Positions 38,532 to 48,618 of a stretch of 64,000 nt of DNA are shown here, one piece after another (within the stretch, counting starts at the first letter, position 1; each line of letters opens with the position of its first letter). The DNA is taken from assembly GCF_028368995.1 (NCBI RefSeq), contig NZ_JAQNDL010000002.1, forward strand, positions 1,937,776 through 2,001,775, given 5' to 3'. The translations under genes and the position numbers were made by a program. The DNA comes from Nannocystis bainbridge. GTDB lineage: Bacteria; Myxococcota_A; Polyangia; Nannocystales; Nannocystaceae. Under the pieces are notes generated by a model. It did not search any database. It worked only from the letters and a program-made list of their open reading frames with translations, and was not told the origin of the DNA.

Positions 38532-40082
38532 ATGCTCGCGCCGCGCCTCCCCCTCGCGTCTCTGCTCACGCTCCTGGCCGCATGCGGGCGCGACCCGGAG
38601 CCTCCGCCCCGGGCGGCCGACGCGACCGCGCCCGCGCCGAGCGACCCCCGGCGCGAGCGCTGCACCGCCGTCGCCGAGGAGTCGGCCCGCCTCGGCAAGA
38701 TCACCGGCGCCGTGCTCACGGTGGCGCTCGCGGATCGCCCGGCCGAACGCGACCTCGCGGGCGAGGGAAAAAAGCTCGCGGCCGCCGGCGACGCGATCGG
38801 TCGGGAGATGTTCGCCGAGTGCATGCAGTGGCCCGACGCCGTGATCGCCTGTCTCGGCCCGTTGGACCGCCTCAAGCCCGGCTGCGCCGCCACGCTCGAC
38901 GCCGCCTTCGGGACCGCCGATGCCGTGCTGCCGGCGGACATCCCGGCCGGGCCGCCCCCGGCGTGGTCGCTGAAGCTGCCGGCGAAGCCCGAGGCCCTCG
39001 CCGTCGCGCCGGACGGCGCCGTGCTGGCGATCGTCGAGCGCGCGCTGGTCGGCGTCCGCGACGGCGCGATCGCCTGGCAGAAGCTCGACGGGCTGCGACC
39101 CTGGGTGCTCGTCACCGCCGGCGTCGGCGTGGTCGCGCAGCGCGACCGGGTGCTGGCGATCGACCCGTCCAACGGCCGCGAGCTGTGGTCGGTCGCGCTG
39201 CCGTCGATCCCCGACGCCGACGAATTCGACGATCCTCCCTCCGCCGTGATCGCCGCCGATGCGAGCGACGGCCTGTGGCTCGGCGACAACGCGGCCCGGT
39301 TCTTTCGCCTGCACCCGCCCCGTTGCACCCGCAGCACGGCCAAGCGCGCCGCGCCTGGCTGCCTGGTGGCCGCGGGCGCGCTCGTCGAAGAGACCCTCGA
39401 CGAGGACGCCCTGCTCAGCGTCACCGCCGACGGCCGACGCATCCTGCGCGAGTCCGGCGTCGTGCGCATGTTCGACGGCGACGGGGCCAACCTGCTCGAC
39501 GCCCGCGCCCACGAGCACGGCGCCGCCTTCACGCTCGGCCCGGCCGGCCTGGCCCTCGTCATCGACAACGACGTCGTCTTGCTCGACCCGGACCGCTGCG
39601 GCGGCGACGCCTTCGCGCCCTCGGGTTGGCCGCAGCCGGGTCAGCTCTTCGCCCGCGAGCTCGACGAGTGCCCCGACTGCCCCGCGCCGCCGCCGGGCTG
39701 CCGGCGCTGGCGCCGTTTCGTCGACTCCATGGGGAGCGACGCGCCGGCGCTCGGGGACGACGGCACCGCGCTCGTCCACACCCACGACGGGTTCACGCGC
39801 GCGCTGCGGCTGGGCGACGAGGCGTGGAAGACCGCCACCGGCGGCGAGGGCCCGCTGTTGAGCCTCGGCGACCGGGCCCTCGGCGCCAGCACCGGCCTCG
39901 CGGAGGGCGACCCGCTGGCGCTCTTCGAGCTTGCGATCGCCGACGGCAAATACCTGTGGCGCACGCCGCTGCCGGACGCCGGCACGAACGACGTCGACGA
40001 CGTCGTGCTGCTCGCCGGCCACGGCTGGCTGATCGCCGGCTTCGACGAGACCCTCGTCGCCCTGCAGCGGCCCTCACCGTGA
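38532..40082 (+). CDS. PQQ-type beta-propeller lipoprotein
   Basis: A 516-residue lipoprotein (LLTLLAAC lipobox) with an Ala/Pro linker, a helical Cys-containing segment (ECMQWPDAVIACLGPLDRLKPGC), and a propeller of PQQ/WD-like blades (about 145-510). The blades have repeated A-W/LW motifs: GVRDGAIAWQKLDG, DPSNGRELWSVALP, ALVHTHDGFTRALRLGDEAWKT, LAIADGKYLWRTPLP. BamB-like and PQQ-like propellers serve as protein-interaction scaffolds or enzymes in the envelope. PQQ-binding residues cannot be assigned. It is followed by a palindrome array and a convergent MYXO-CTERM gene. Confidence 0.8.
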   Translation: MLAPRLPLASLLTLLAACGRDPEPPPRAADATAPAPSDPRRERCTAVAEESARLGKITGAVLTVALADRPAERDLAGEGKKLAAAGDAIGREMFAECMQWPDAVIACLGPLDRLKPGCAATLDAAFGTADAVLPADIPAGPPPAWSLKLPAKPEALAVAPDGAVLAIVERALVGVRDGAIAWQKLDGLRPWVLVTAGVGVVAQRDRVLAIDPSNGRELWSVALPSIPDADEFDDPPSAVIAADASDGLWLGDNAARFFRLHPPRCTRSTAKRAAPGCLVAAGALVEETLDEDALLSVTADGRRILRESGVVRMFDGDGANLLDARAHEHGAAFTLGPAGLALVIDNDVVLLDPDRCGGDAFAPSGWPQPGQLFARELDECPDCPAPPPGCRRWRRFVDSMGSDAPALGDDGTALVHTHDGFTRALRLGDEAWKTATGGEGPLLSLGDRALGASTGLAEGDPLALFELAIADGKYLWRTPLPDAGTNDVDDVVLLAGHGWLIAGFDETLVALQRPSP

Positions 40083-40096
40083 TTCGCGGAGCGATT

Positions 40097-40194
40097 CACA
40101 TGTCTAATGGGACATGCTCTGAGAGACATATTTCATTCGACATGTCCATCAGACCATTCGTGACATCGAACCGACGGCATGTCCCTCGAGACAG
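40097..40194. repeat. CATGTCC-type palindrome array
   Basis: Units CACATGTCTAATGGGACATGCTC, GAGACATATTTC, CGACATGTCCATC, AGACCATTC and GGCATGTCCCTCGAGACAG, less GC-rich than other arrays, between the convergent PQQ-like and MYXO-CTERM genes. Confidence 0.8.
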
Positions 40195-40304
40195 ACGGCC
40201 GTCGCCCTCGTGTGCGCAGCGTCCCGAGTGAGAGCCGCCGCGATCCGCTCGCGTCTCAGAGCAGCATCGGCCCGAGCGGCCGGGCGTGCCCCTGCGACCT
40301 CCGC

Positions 40305-41402
40305 TCACGCCCGCCGGCGCCGGCGCAGCCCCAGCAGCCCGAACAGCGCCAGCCATCCCGCTCCGCCCGTGCCGTCGCTGGCGCACGCGCAGCCCTTCTC
40401 GGGCCCGTCTTCACCGCCGGTCGCGCTGTCCGTCGCATCCGACCCGCCCGTCTCGCTCCCGGCCTCGCCCGTCATCGGCGCCTCGCCGGTCGTCGGCGCC
40501 TCGCCGGTCTCGCTCTCTTCGCCCGTCGTCTCGACCGCCGCCGCGCAGGCGCTGCCCGGGACCGCGTCCGCGTCGCTCCACACCGGCTCGTCCGGCGGCC
40601 CCGAACCATCGGGCTGCGGCGCCTCGTCGGTGCGCACGAAACACGGCGGGCACAGCTCGAACGGCGCCGCCGCGTTGCCGGCCGCGTCGATGGCCACGAC
40701 CTCGAGGCACACATCGGTGCGCACGTCGGCCCCGCCGAGTCGGTCGACCGCCAGCGTGATCGGCACGACCGTCGTCGACGAAGGCCCCCGCGCGGTGCGG
40801 TGCAGCCCGTGCCCCTCGAACTCGCCGCCTGGGTCCCACTCCATCACGAACAGGGGCAGCGCCTCGCCGGCCGTCGGCGCCGGTTGCTCGAGGTGCACGT
40901 AAAGCGTCTGCTCGATCTCGAATTGGTCGCAGCCCGACGTCATCGTGTACTGCGCGTGCTCGAACACCGCAAAGAACGACTTCTCGACGTCCGGCGACGG
41001 CGCCGTCACGTCACGCGCGCCCGCGATGAAGCTGATCGACGCCGGGCAGTTCTCGCCCTCGCCACAGAACTCGCCCGCCACCACCACCGTCTGGCCCGGC
41101 TGCGGCTCGGGCTCGACCTTCGCCGCCAGCGGGGCCAGGCCCGCCGCGAGCGGGGCGTCGACCAGCGCCGCCGGCTCGCCGTCGACCGTCACCGTCACCT
41201 TGTCGAGCGTGATGCCGTCGCCCCAGAACAGCAGCGCCGCGTTGGCCGGATACGTGTCGCCGTCGGCCGGCACGCTCTCGTGGAGCTCCGGCAGCGTCGC
41301 CCCGCACGCGTCGGCCAGGCGGGGCAGCGCAAACAAAAGGGCGCACGTGCTGGCCAGCACGGCGCCCCCCGCGAGTCGGGACCAGGCGTAAGTCGTTCGC
41401 AT
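40305..41402 (-). CDS. MYXO-CTERM surface protein of unknown function
   Basis: A 365-residue protein with a signal peptide (VLASTCALLFALPRLADA), and beta-sandwich-like repeats in the first 250 residues (SVPADGDTYPANAALLFWGDG, TLDKVTVTVDGEPAALVD, LYVHLEQPAPTAGEALPLFVMEWDPGGEFEG, CLEVVAIDAAGNAAAPFEL). A Thr/Glu/Gly-rich linker follows and a MYXO-CTERM tail: KGCACASDGTGGAGW, hydrophobic GLLGL, RRRRRA. The tail marks it for anchoring at the cell surface. The beta-rich body resembles bacterial Ig-like modules. The function is unknown. Start ATG 41402 begins the signal peptide. Confidence 0.82.
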   Translation of the reverse strand: MRTTYAWSRLAGGAVLASTCALLFALPRLADACGATLPELHESVPADGDTYPANAALLFWGDGITLDKVTVTVDGEPAALVDAPLAAGLAPLAAKVEPEPQPGQTVVVAGEFCGEGENCPASISFIAGARDVTAPSPDVEKSFFAVFEHAQYTMTSGCDQFEIEQTLYVHLEQPAPTAGEALPLFVMEWDPGGEFEGHGLHRTARGPSSTTVVPITLAVDRLGGADVRTDVCLEVVAIDAAGNAAAPFELCPPCFVRTDEAPQPDGSGPPDEPVWSDADAVPGSACAAAVETTGEESETGEAPTTGEAPMTGEAGSETGGSDATDSATGGEDGPEKGCACASDGTGGAGWLALFGLLGLRRRRRA

Positions 41403-41848
41403 GGCTGCCCCGCATCCACCATCCGTGCCGCGCGAACTCGCCTGCGATCTCGAAGACTTCCCATCGTCCGCGGCGCTGGATCCATGGCGTCGCTGTCGGG
41501 CCCCGACTTCCGCGCCGCGCGCTGGTGCCGCGATCCTCGTCCCTTCGCGTCGTCGCCACGATCCAGATCGCCGAGCCTCGCCGATGACCTGTCCTCTCGG
41601 ACATCTCGATTCATTGTCCCAAAGAACATGTCCCTCGAGACATCCATGACCCGGGCTCGGCGCCGCGGCGCCTCGACGACCCATGGACTTCCAAAGCCTC
41701 ACCCCACCCCGCCGAGATCCGCGGCACCTGTCCTCGAGGACATCCCGCCCAGCGCCGCGACCGCCGCGCCGCGCTCCGTGAATTGACGCCCACTTGACTG
41801 GTCGACTGCGAGCGGCCCTGCATCTTCCATACGTAGGGAGACGTACGA
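41403..41848. other. Intergenic region with palindromes, no gene
   Basis: This 446-bp gap separates two divergent genes and has no convincing coding sequence. It contains CCTGTCC-TCTC-GGACATC and further CATGTCC units at 41587-41648, and CCTGTCC-TCGA-GGACATC at 41726-41744. Just before the downstream start is TACGTAGGGAGACGTACG, which combines a short inverted repeat with the GGGAG ribosome site of the small lipoprotein gene. Confidence 0.6.
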
Positions 41849-42100
41849 ATGCAGCGCGAAGGATGGTCGACGTGGATCCTGGCGAGCGCGACGCTCGCAG
41901 GTGGTTGTTGTCCTGGCGACCCTCCGTCGGACGACGGACGGATCCGCCACTGGCTCGCGGCCGGCGAGCAACCGGACGAATCGGACGGCGTCCCGTGCAG
42001 CGGCGACGACGAGCGCCGCGCCGGCTGGCGTGACGACGGCGACGACGAGCCCGAGGTCGTCGACGACCCGTCCTGCGACGGCTTCGAGCGCGCCGAATGA
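41849..42100 (+). CDS. Small acidic lipoprotein
   Basis: An 83-residue peptide with a lipobox (WILASATLAGGC) and an acidic, Asp/Glu-rich remainder (DDGDDEPEVVDDP) with three further Cys. GGGAG sits about seven bases before the ATG. A palindrome (TACGTA..TACG) surrounds the ribosome site. The small size, good signal and ribosome site support a real gene. No family was recognised. Confidence 0.55.
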   Translation: MQREGWSTWILASATLAGGCCPGDPPSDDGRIRHWLAAGEQPDESDGVPCSGDDERRAGWRDDGDDEPEVVDDPSCDGFERAE

Positions 42101-42224
42101 CGGGCGCACCGCGCGATCGCGGCGCGCCCGCGATCGTCCGGACGCGCTGGATCGCCGCCGCTCGCCCTCTGCCTCGCCGATCACGCCGCGAGTGCGACGC
42201 GCCGGCCTCGCAAGCCGCACCGCC

Positions 42225-43079
<855 letters not shown>

Positions 43080-43172
43080 GGCGTTCTCCTGCGACGAATC
43101 TGGACGCTCGCGGCGCCGCCGAGAAGCCGGGCAAATTGCCGCTCGTCATGAAGTTCTGCTAAAAAATCGACC

Positions 43173-44087
43173 ATGCCCGACGACCTGTCTGGCCTCACCG
43201 CCTTGCTCGTCGTGGCCGAGCGGCGCAGCTTCACCGCCGCCGCCGCCGAGCTGGGCGTCACGCCCTCCGCGGTCAGCCAGAGTGTGCGCGCCCTGGAGGA
43301 GCGCGTCGGCGTACGGCTGCTGCAGCGCACCACCCGGAGCGTCGGCCTCACCGAGGCCGGCACGCGCTTCCTGGACCGCCTGCGCCCCGCGATGGAGGGC
43401 GTGCGCGCGGCCTTCGAGTCGCTCGACGAGGTCCGCGGGCGCCCGGCCGGGACCCTGCGGCTCAACATCCCGCGCCTGGCCAGCGAGTGGGTGATCGAGC
43501 CGATCCTCGCCTCGTTCCTGGCGGCCCACCCCGAGATCAAGCTCGACATCACGCTCGATGACGGCATCACCGACATCGTCGCCGGGGGCTTCGACGCCGG
43601 CATCCGCGTCGGCGAGATGCTCGACCGCGACGTGATCGCGGTCCGCCTCACGGACGACATGCGCATGGCCGTCGTCGGCTCGCCGGCCTACTTCGCCGCC
43701 CGCGGCAAGCCCAGGCACCCGCGCGAGCTCCACGCCCACGACTGCATCAACTACCGCCAGATCCGCAGCGGCGCGCTGTACCGGTGGGAGTTCACCGACG
43801 AGGGCCGCGACATCACGCTCGCCGTCGACGGCCGCCTCACCACCAACGACCAGGACATCATGGCCCGCGCCGCGCGCGACGGCCTCGGCCTCGCCTACCT
43901 GTTCGAGCACACCGTCGCCGACGACCTGGCCCACAAGCGCCTCGTCCGCATCCTCACCCCGTACTGCCCGCGCTTCCCTGGCCTGTTCCTCTACTACCCG
44001 AGCCGCACCCAGACCCCGCCCAAGCTGCGCGCCCTGGTCGAATTCCTGCGCGCCCGCCGTCGCAAGCGCCCGTCGCCGTCCGCCTGA
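43173..44087 (+). CDS. LysR family transcriptional regulator
   Basis: A 304-residue LysR protein. The N-terminal winged helix is LTALLVVAERRSFTAAAAELGVTPSAVSQSVRALEERVGVRLLQRTTRSVGLTEAG (about 8-65); a periplasmic-binding-like effector domain with the DITLDDGITDIVAGGFDAGIRVGEML segment follows (about 90-300). It belongs to the common subgroup that regulates divergent oxidoreductase genes, here the SDR. Start ATG 43173. Confidence 0.94.
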   Translation: MPDDLSGLTALLVVAERRSFTAAAAELGVTPSAVSQSVRALEERVGVRLLQRTTRSVGLTEAGTRFLDRLRPAMEGVRAAFESLDEVRGRPAGTLRLNIPRLASEWVIEPILASFLAAHPEIKLDITLDDGITDIVAGGFDAGIRVGEMLDRDVIAVRLTDDMRMAVVGSPAYFAARGKPRHPRELHAHDCINYRQIRSGALYRWEFTDEGRDITLAVDGRLTTNDQDIMARAARDGLGLAYLFEHTVADDLAHKRLVRILTPYCPRFPGLFLYYPSRTQTPPKLRALVEFLRARRRKRPSPSA

Positions 44088-44090
44088 TCG

Positions 44091-44174
44091 CCCGCCACGC
44101 AGCGACGCTCATGGACTTCGCCGAGCATCCGGCCCGCCACGCAGCGACGCTCATGGACTTCGCCGAGCACCCGG
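44091..44174. repeat. 42-bp tandem duplication downstream of the LysR gene
   Basis: Two copies (44091-44132, 44133-44174) identical at 41 of 42 bases, starting 3 bp after the LysR stop. Degenerate continuation is seen to about 44300. Confidence 0.85.
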
Positions 44175-44306
44175 CGCCGTCCTCCTGATCGCTCGCTCCG
44201 CGGTGCTCACTGCTTCCGCCGAGCACCCGCTTGCTCGCCCGCTGCGCTGCGACGCTCACGGGCTCCGCGTCGAGCGCTCGACTCGCTCGCCCGCGCTGCG
44301 TGAAGC

Positions 44307-44636
44307 TCACTGGCTCTGCGGCGGGCAGCCGTCGCCGTCGGCCCGCCCGTCGCGGACCTCGGGCACGTCGGGGCACTTGTCGAAGCGGTCGGAGATCCCG
44401 TCGCCGTCGCGGTCGACCACCGGGCAGCCGTCGCGCGGCCCGCCGGCCTGATCAGGGCAGGCATCGACCGCGTCGGGCACACGATCGCCGTCCCGATCGC
44501 TCGGCGTCGTGACCGGCTTCGGGCGCGACACCGGCCCGCTCGTAGCATCGAGCGACACCGGCGGCGCCTGCGTGGCGCCGGACTGGGCGCATCCGAACAG
44601 CAGGACGGGCAACAGGAGACTGGCAGCGCGAGCCAT
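44307..44636 (-). CDS. Small lipoprotein with thrombospondin type 3 repeats
   Basis: A 109-residue lipoprotein (LLLPVLLFGC lipobox) with a short linker and two to three calcium-binding TSP3 motifs: DRDGDRVPDAVDACPDQ, DRDGDGISDRFDKCPD, ADGDGCP. Such repeats bind Ca2+ and are often found next to OmpA-like domains; no OmpA domain is present here, so it may be a truncated or stand-alone version. Start ATG 44636. Confidence 0.72.
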   Translation of the reverse strand: MARAASLLLPVLLFGCAQSGATQAPPVSLDATSGPVSRPKPVTTPSDRDGDRVPDAVDACPDQAGGPRDGCPVVDRDGDGISDRFDKCPDVPEVRDGRADGDGCPPQSQ

Positions 44637-44741
44637 GCAGTGCCCAGGGTACCACTCCGCCCGCGAGCACGCGAGCACGGCCGCCCAGCGGCCCCGAGGC
44701 GCGAACGACGGCCCGCGATGCCCGGAACAGCCCCACGGGAT

Positions 44742-45060
44742 CGCAAGCGAGGCCATCCGTCCCGAAATGCCCGCATCGACTCGCAGCGCACATGCCCGCG
44801 CGCGAGGGCCGGCCCGAGGTGCCAGCAACAGTCGCGTCGAAGCCCAGCTCGCACAGGTCGCAAGCACGGCCATCCGTCCAGAGACCCCCGCATCGACCCG
44901 CGGCGCACGCATGCCCGCGCGCGAGGGTCGGCCGATGGGCCAGCAACGGCCGCATCGCTCGCACTGCTCGCCCAGGACCGCAAGCACGGCCATCCGTCCA
45001 GAGCTGCCCGCACGACCCACGGCGTACGCATGCACAGGCGGGTCGGCCCGACGTGTCGAC
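44742..45060. repeat. Tandem repeat of about 120 bp, three copies
   Basis: A unit beginning CGCAAGC, with CGGCCATCCGTCC a few bases on, starts at 44742, 44859 and 44979 (periods 117 and 120). Internal landmarks CATGCCCGCGCGCGAGGG and GCCAGCAAC recur. Degenerate sequence continues to about 45120. Reading frames in both strands appear poor. The stretch 44637-45268 contains no other convincing gene. The purpose is unknown. Confidence 0.8.
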
Positions 45061-45268
45061 AACGGCCGGCCTCGAGTGCGAGCAACGGCGACGCAAGCAT
45101 CCCCCGCGAGCGAGGGTCACCTCGCCCGCGATCGCTCGCTGCGACTCCCGACCTTTATCCCGGACCCCTGGTCTCTCGGCGCCCGCCGCGGCCCCGCACA
45201 TGCGACGGCAGCAACATCGCCACAGGACCGGGCCTCTCGAAGGCCGACAGCGGAGTTCCGCTCTTCCC

Positions 45269-45352
45269 GAAAGAACATGTCCTTTTAACCATGTCCTTTT
45301 CGACATGCTCATTTCACCATGCCCTCGACGACATGCTCTTCACGACATGTCT
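45269..45352. repeat. CATGTCC-type palindrome array
   Basis: A less GC-rich array: AGAACATGTCC, CCATGTCC, CGACATGCTC, CCATGCCC, CGACATGCTC, CGACATGTCTC, spaced about 14-15 bp, with spacers such as TTTTAA and TTTTCGA. Confidence 0.88.
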
Positions 45353-45383
45353 CAAAGTTTCTACGGTGGCACCCGACGCTGCC

Positions 45384-46214
45384 TCAAGAAGCCAGCCGCA
45401 GCCGGCGCGCCAGATCCGGATGCCCCCCGTGCTCGGCCCAGTCTGCGGCCGTCCCGCCCCAGCGGCCGTCTCGCACGCCCGGGTCGGCCCCGTGGGCCAG
45501 CAGCCGCCCGACCACCCCCGCGTGGCCGCGCCAGGCCGCCTCGTGCAGCGGCGTCCGCGGCGGCTGCCCGCCCGGCCGCACCAGGCGGTCCCCCTCCGCC
45601 CCGCAGCCCAGCAGCAGCGCCACCGAGGAGTGCTGCTCGCGGATGCACGCGTAGGCCAGCGCCTCCGCCAGCACCTCGTGGCCGAGCTCCGGGCTGAGCA
45701 GATCGGTCAGCGTATCGATGCGACCGAGCGCGGCCGCGTGCCGGACATCGACCCTCGCACCGCGCTGGACCAGCTCCTCCGCCGTGTCCGGCGCGAGGTT
45801 CAGCAGCGGCTTCGACAACAGATCGGGATCGGCGAGATCGAGCCGGGCCCCGCCCGCGATCAGCCGATCGATCAGCGCCGGCGCGACCCCGGCCTCGGAC
45901 GCGCGCCGGCTCGTCAACACCAGCTCGAGCGTCGCCTGGGCCGCCCACGCCGCGCTGCCGCGGTCGAGCAGCAGCTGCGCGATCTCGACGACCTCGGCCG
46001 CCAGCGGCCCTCGGTCCGGGTTGCCAGCCACGTGGTGCAGCAGCGTCGCCCCGGCGAAATAGCCCGCCTCGTAACCAGCGCCGACGCGGCACCGCATCGC
46101 CACCAGCAGGGGGTCGCCGTCGAGCAGCGACCGCAGTCGATCGATCTCGCCGCCGTCGATCGCCGCCACCGCCGCGCGGAACTTCTCGAGCTGGTTGCTG
46201 TTCGCTTCGTGCAT
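45384..46214 (-). CDS. Ankyrin-repeat protein
   Basis: A 276-residue protein with divergent ankyrin repeats: DRLRSLLDGDPLLVAMR, ATLLHHVAGN..AEVVEIAQLLLDRGS, APALIDRLIAGGARLD, PDTAEELVQRGARVDVRHAAALGRIDTLTDLLS, and the classical TPLHEAAWRGHAGVVGRLLAHGADPGVRDGRWGGTAADWA. The repeats form a protein-binding solenoid; the partner is unknown. No signal peptide is seen, so it is likely cytoplasmic. Start ATG 46214. Confidence 0.85.
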   Translation of the reverse strand: MHEANSNQLEKFRAAVAAIDGGEIDRLRSLLDGDPLLVAMRCRVGAGYEAGYFAGATLLHHVAGNPDRGPLAAEVVEIAQLLLDRGSAAWAAQATLELVLTSRRASEAGVAPALIDRLIAGGARLDLADPDLLSKPLLNLAPDTAEELVQRGARVDVRHAAALGRIDTLTDLLSPELGHEVLAEALAYACIREQHSSVALLLGCGAEGDRLVRPGGQPPRTPLHEAAWRGHAGVVGRLLAHGADPGVRDGRWGGTAADWAEHGGHPDLARRLRLAS

Positions 46215-46781
46215 CGGCGAGCTCCTCGCCGTCTATGCGATCGTTCGGCCGAAGTTCAAGCGCCCGCGCCGTCACGCTGGCCCACGAACATCGTTTTCAT
46301 GGCCGTTCCACGCCGCCCGCAGCGAAAACACGATCGCCCGCCGAGACCGACGAAGTCCCCCCGCCGCGCGCCGTGAGGCTTCCACGCCACGCGGGGGGAT
46401 CGCCGCGAACATACGTCCGCATGTCTCGCAGGACATGTTCTTCGGACCATCCGAAATCAACGGGTGTCGCCTCGCCGACGCACGCCCGCGAACCGTCGCC
46501 CCCAGCACCCGCGGCCAGCGCGAACCGACCCGCCCGCCGCGCCATGATTCCTTGCGAAGACTCCCGCGAATCTCTCCACTGAGCATCTTCAATCAGCGAA
46601 TGACGTGACCATCGCCCGCCACGAAGACCAGGCATCTACGCGATCCCAATTTCTCCGGATCCGGCGCACCGAGGAGCATGCACACGCGAGGACCCGGCAG
46701 GGCACCGCGGCCCAGGACCGTCTCGGGCAAGACGGTCCTGAGCCGCGCCGACCATGGAGTGGAGCGTCGGGCAACGCTCGT
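46215..46781. other. Long intergenic region, no gene seen
   Basis: 567 bp without a convincing gene. It holds one CATGTCC unit pair (46418-46452, CATGTCTCGCAGGACATGTTC) and the terminator-like hairpin at 46713-46740. The rest shows nothing I can interpret. Confidence 0.5.
46713..46740 (-). terminator. Hairpin downstream of the M23 peptidase gene
   Basis: A perfect 11-bp stem CAGGACCGTCT / AGACGGTCCTG with a 6-nt loop, 42 bp past the stop codon of the minus-strand M23 gene. No U-tract; probably a Rho-assisted or weak terminator. Confidence 0.55.
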
Positions 46782-48290
46782 TCAGGCACCCCAACCGCCG
46801 ACCACCGGCGGATTCGCGTTCGATTTCCAAAGCTTCGGGCTCATCGCCCCGTCCAGAGTCACCCACCCGCGCGGGTCGATGTTCGCCGGCGCCTGCCAGC
46901 CGAACGGATCGATCGCGTAGCGGTGGAAGTTGTGCGAGCCGCCGGTGCACGCCGTGCAGCTGTCGGCGTTGGGAACGAACCACCGATCCTTCTGCGTCGG
47001 CGTGCCGACATTCGTCTCGCGCATCACCGTGAGGTGCAGGTGCGGCCCGGTCGTCCAGCCGCCGTTGCCGACGTCGCCCAGGACCGTGAACTTGGTGACG
47101 TTGGTGCCGACCGCCGGCGTGACCGTGCGCTTGACGTGGAAGTAACCCGCCACGAAGCTCTCGCTGTAGGTCACCGGCGACGTCACGACCTTGTGGCGGA
47201 CGTACACCTCGCCCTGCAGCAGCCCGTCCCAGCCCGAATTGCGGTAATCGATGTAATCACCGGCCGCGATGGCGTTCACGCAGGCGACGCTGGGGTCGCC
47301 CCAGCCCGAGCACACCGCCGGCCAACCGGCCGCGAAGTCGCGGTTGATGCAGCCCCCGTTCTTCTTCTTGGCCGCCTCGGCCGTCGCGCACGCCACCGCC
47401 GAGGTCTGATAATCACGGCTGACGATCACCCGGCCGTCCGTCATTGCATAGAGGTCAGTGTTCTCGGGCGCGCCCCAGTCCCAGCCGTCGTGATCGTCGA
47501 TATAGTTGGCGGAGATCGCGTGGCCCTTGAAGTTGACCTTCGACGCCAGCACGTCGAGGTACGGCAGCAGCGCCCCGAACATCCCGGTGTTCAGCGTCGG
47601 CGCGCCCTCGCGAGCGAAGTCGACGCCCGTCCCGATCGACGAGAACGAGGCCGGCGCGCGCTCGAAGATCGGCAGCTCGAGCGGCGACACCGTCAACACG
47701 CAGTTGGGCTCCTCGGCGTCCACCGACGCGTTGAACGCCCACGTGAGCGGATCGCCGCCCGACCCGCGCCAGATCCCCGGGCCCCACGTCTGACCGTCGC
47801 ACCAGATCACCGCCTCGTTGGTGCCCGCGGCCGAGAACAGGCCGGCCTTGCGGATCGTACCTGCCCCGTGCTGGCTGACCAGATAGCCGCACGGATCGCC
47901 GCCGTTGGTGTCCCACGAATACGCCCAACCGCCGCCGGGCCACGTCATGCTGCAATAGTGGCCGTAGCCGGCCGGCTCCGCGATCTCGCCCGCCGCCAGG
48001 CTCGGCCGGGCCGGGACTGCCAGGTCGGCTGTCTCCGGGGACAGGTGCTGCGACATCTCGCCCGGCGCGAACACGCGGACATCGGGCGCGTCCTCGGTGC
48101 CCGCGAACCCGGCGAACGCCGCGTTCGCCTCCTCACCGACGAGCCGATCGTGCTCGGCCACCTCGGTGATCGCCCGCGGGCCGTCCGGCGCGATCGTCGG
48201 CGCATCCTCGGCCTCCGCCGCGGGCGCCTCGTCACAACCACCAATAGGGGCACATAGACCGATCCATAGCACGTGCTTGAAGGTATTCAC
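46782..48290 (-). CDS. Lipoprotein with M23-type peptidase domain
   Basis: A 502-residue protein. A GTG at 48290 with AGGAG eight bases upstream was chosen; it leads directly to the signal VLWIGLCAPIGGC, a lipobox. The C-terminal part has LytM/M23 features: HAISANYIDDHDGWDWG with the first zinc ligands (H and D), VYVRHKVV and the closing GPHLHLTV with the H-x-H pair. The N-terminal 250 residues hold a Trp/Gly-rich module (WPGGGWAYSWDTNGGDPCG). M23 enzymes cut peptidoglycan cross-links (Gly-Gly or related bonds), for wall remodelling or prey lysis. A CTGTCT-CCGG-GGACAG palindrome lies in the early codons (48029-48044). Confidence 0.83.
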   Translation of the reverse strand: MNTFKHVLWIGLCAPIGGCDEAPAAEAEDAPTIAPDGPRAITEVAEHDRLVGEEANAAFAGFAGTEDAPDVRVFAPGEMSQHLSPETADLAVPARPSLAAGEIAEPAGYGHYCSMTWPGGGWAYSWDTNGGDPCGYLVSQHGAGTIRKAGLFSAAGTNEAVIWCDGQTWGPGIWRGSGGDPLTWAFNASVDAEEPNCVLTVSPLELPIFERAPASFSSIGTGVDFAREGAPTLNTGMFGALLPYLDVLASKVNFKGHAISANYIDDHDGWDWGAPENTDLYAMTDGRVIVSRDYQTSAVACATAEAAKKKNGGCINRDFAAGWPAVCSGWGDPSVACVNAIAAGDYIDYRNSGWDGLLQGEVYVRHKVVTSPVTYSESFVAGYFHVKRTVTPAVGTNVTKFTVLGDVGNGGWTTGPHLHLTVMRETNVGTPTQKDRWFVPNADSCTACTGGSHNFHRYAIDPFGWQAPANIDPRGWVTLDGAMSPKLWKSNANPPVVGGWGA

Positions 48291-48618
48291 GGTGAACTCC
48301 TGGGCCTCGTCTCCGCGAGGCACGAACGTCAGGTGACCGTGCGCGGCGGAACAATTGCGGCCCGTGTCCCCTTCGCGGCGATTCGCCGCGAAGGTCCGAC
48401 GTCACGCAGCGCCTCGCAATTGATCGGCCACCCGCCGACACCACCACGCGCTCGACCTCCGCGAGTCGACCCCCGCCGCGAGCCCGTCGATTCGTGCGAT
48501 TGCCTCGAACGACACGCTGCGCCCGGCCACCTCGCGGACCCGCGCCTCCACGCCTCCGCACCGCGGCGCGGTTTCGGCCCGTCAGCTCCGCGATCATCGG
48601 TGCTAAGGTCGCCTGCGC
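48291..48618. other. Intergenic region, no gene seen
   Basis: 328 bp between two divergent genes. It carries no CATGTCC array, unlike most gaps in this window. Nothing else was recognised. Confidence 0.45.

Noticed and set aside
44207..45100. Minus-strand protein with repeated DGWPCLR peptides
   Set aside because: The peptide repeats follow from the 120-bp DNA repeat; no ribosome site or signal and odd composition. The small TSP3 lipoprotein at 44307-44636 uses a different frame and fits better.
46195..46608. Plus-strand open frame of 137 codons in the 46.2-46.8 kb gap
   Set aside because: Arg/Pro/Ser-rich low-complexity translation, no ribosome site, overlaps the start of the ankyrin gene.
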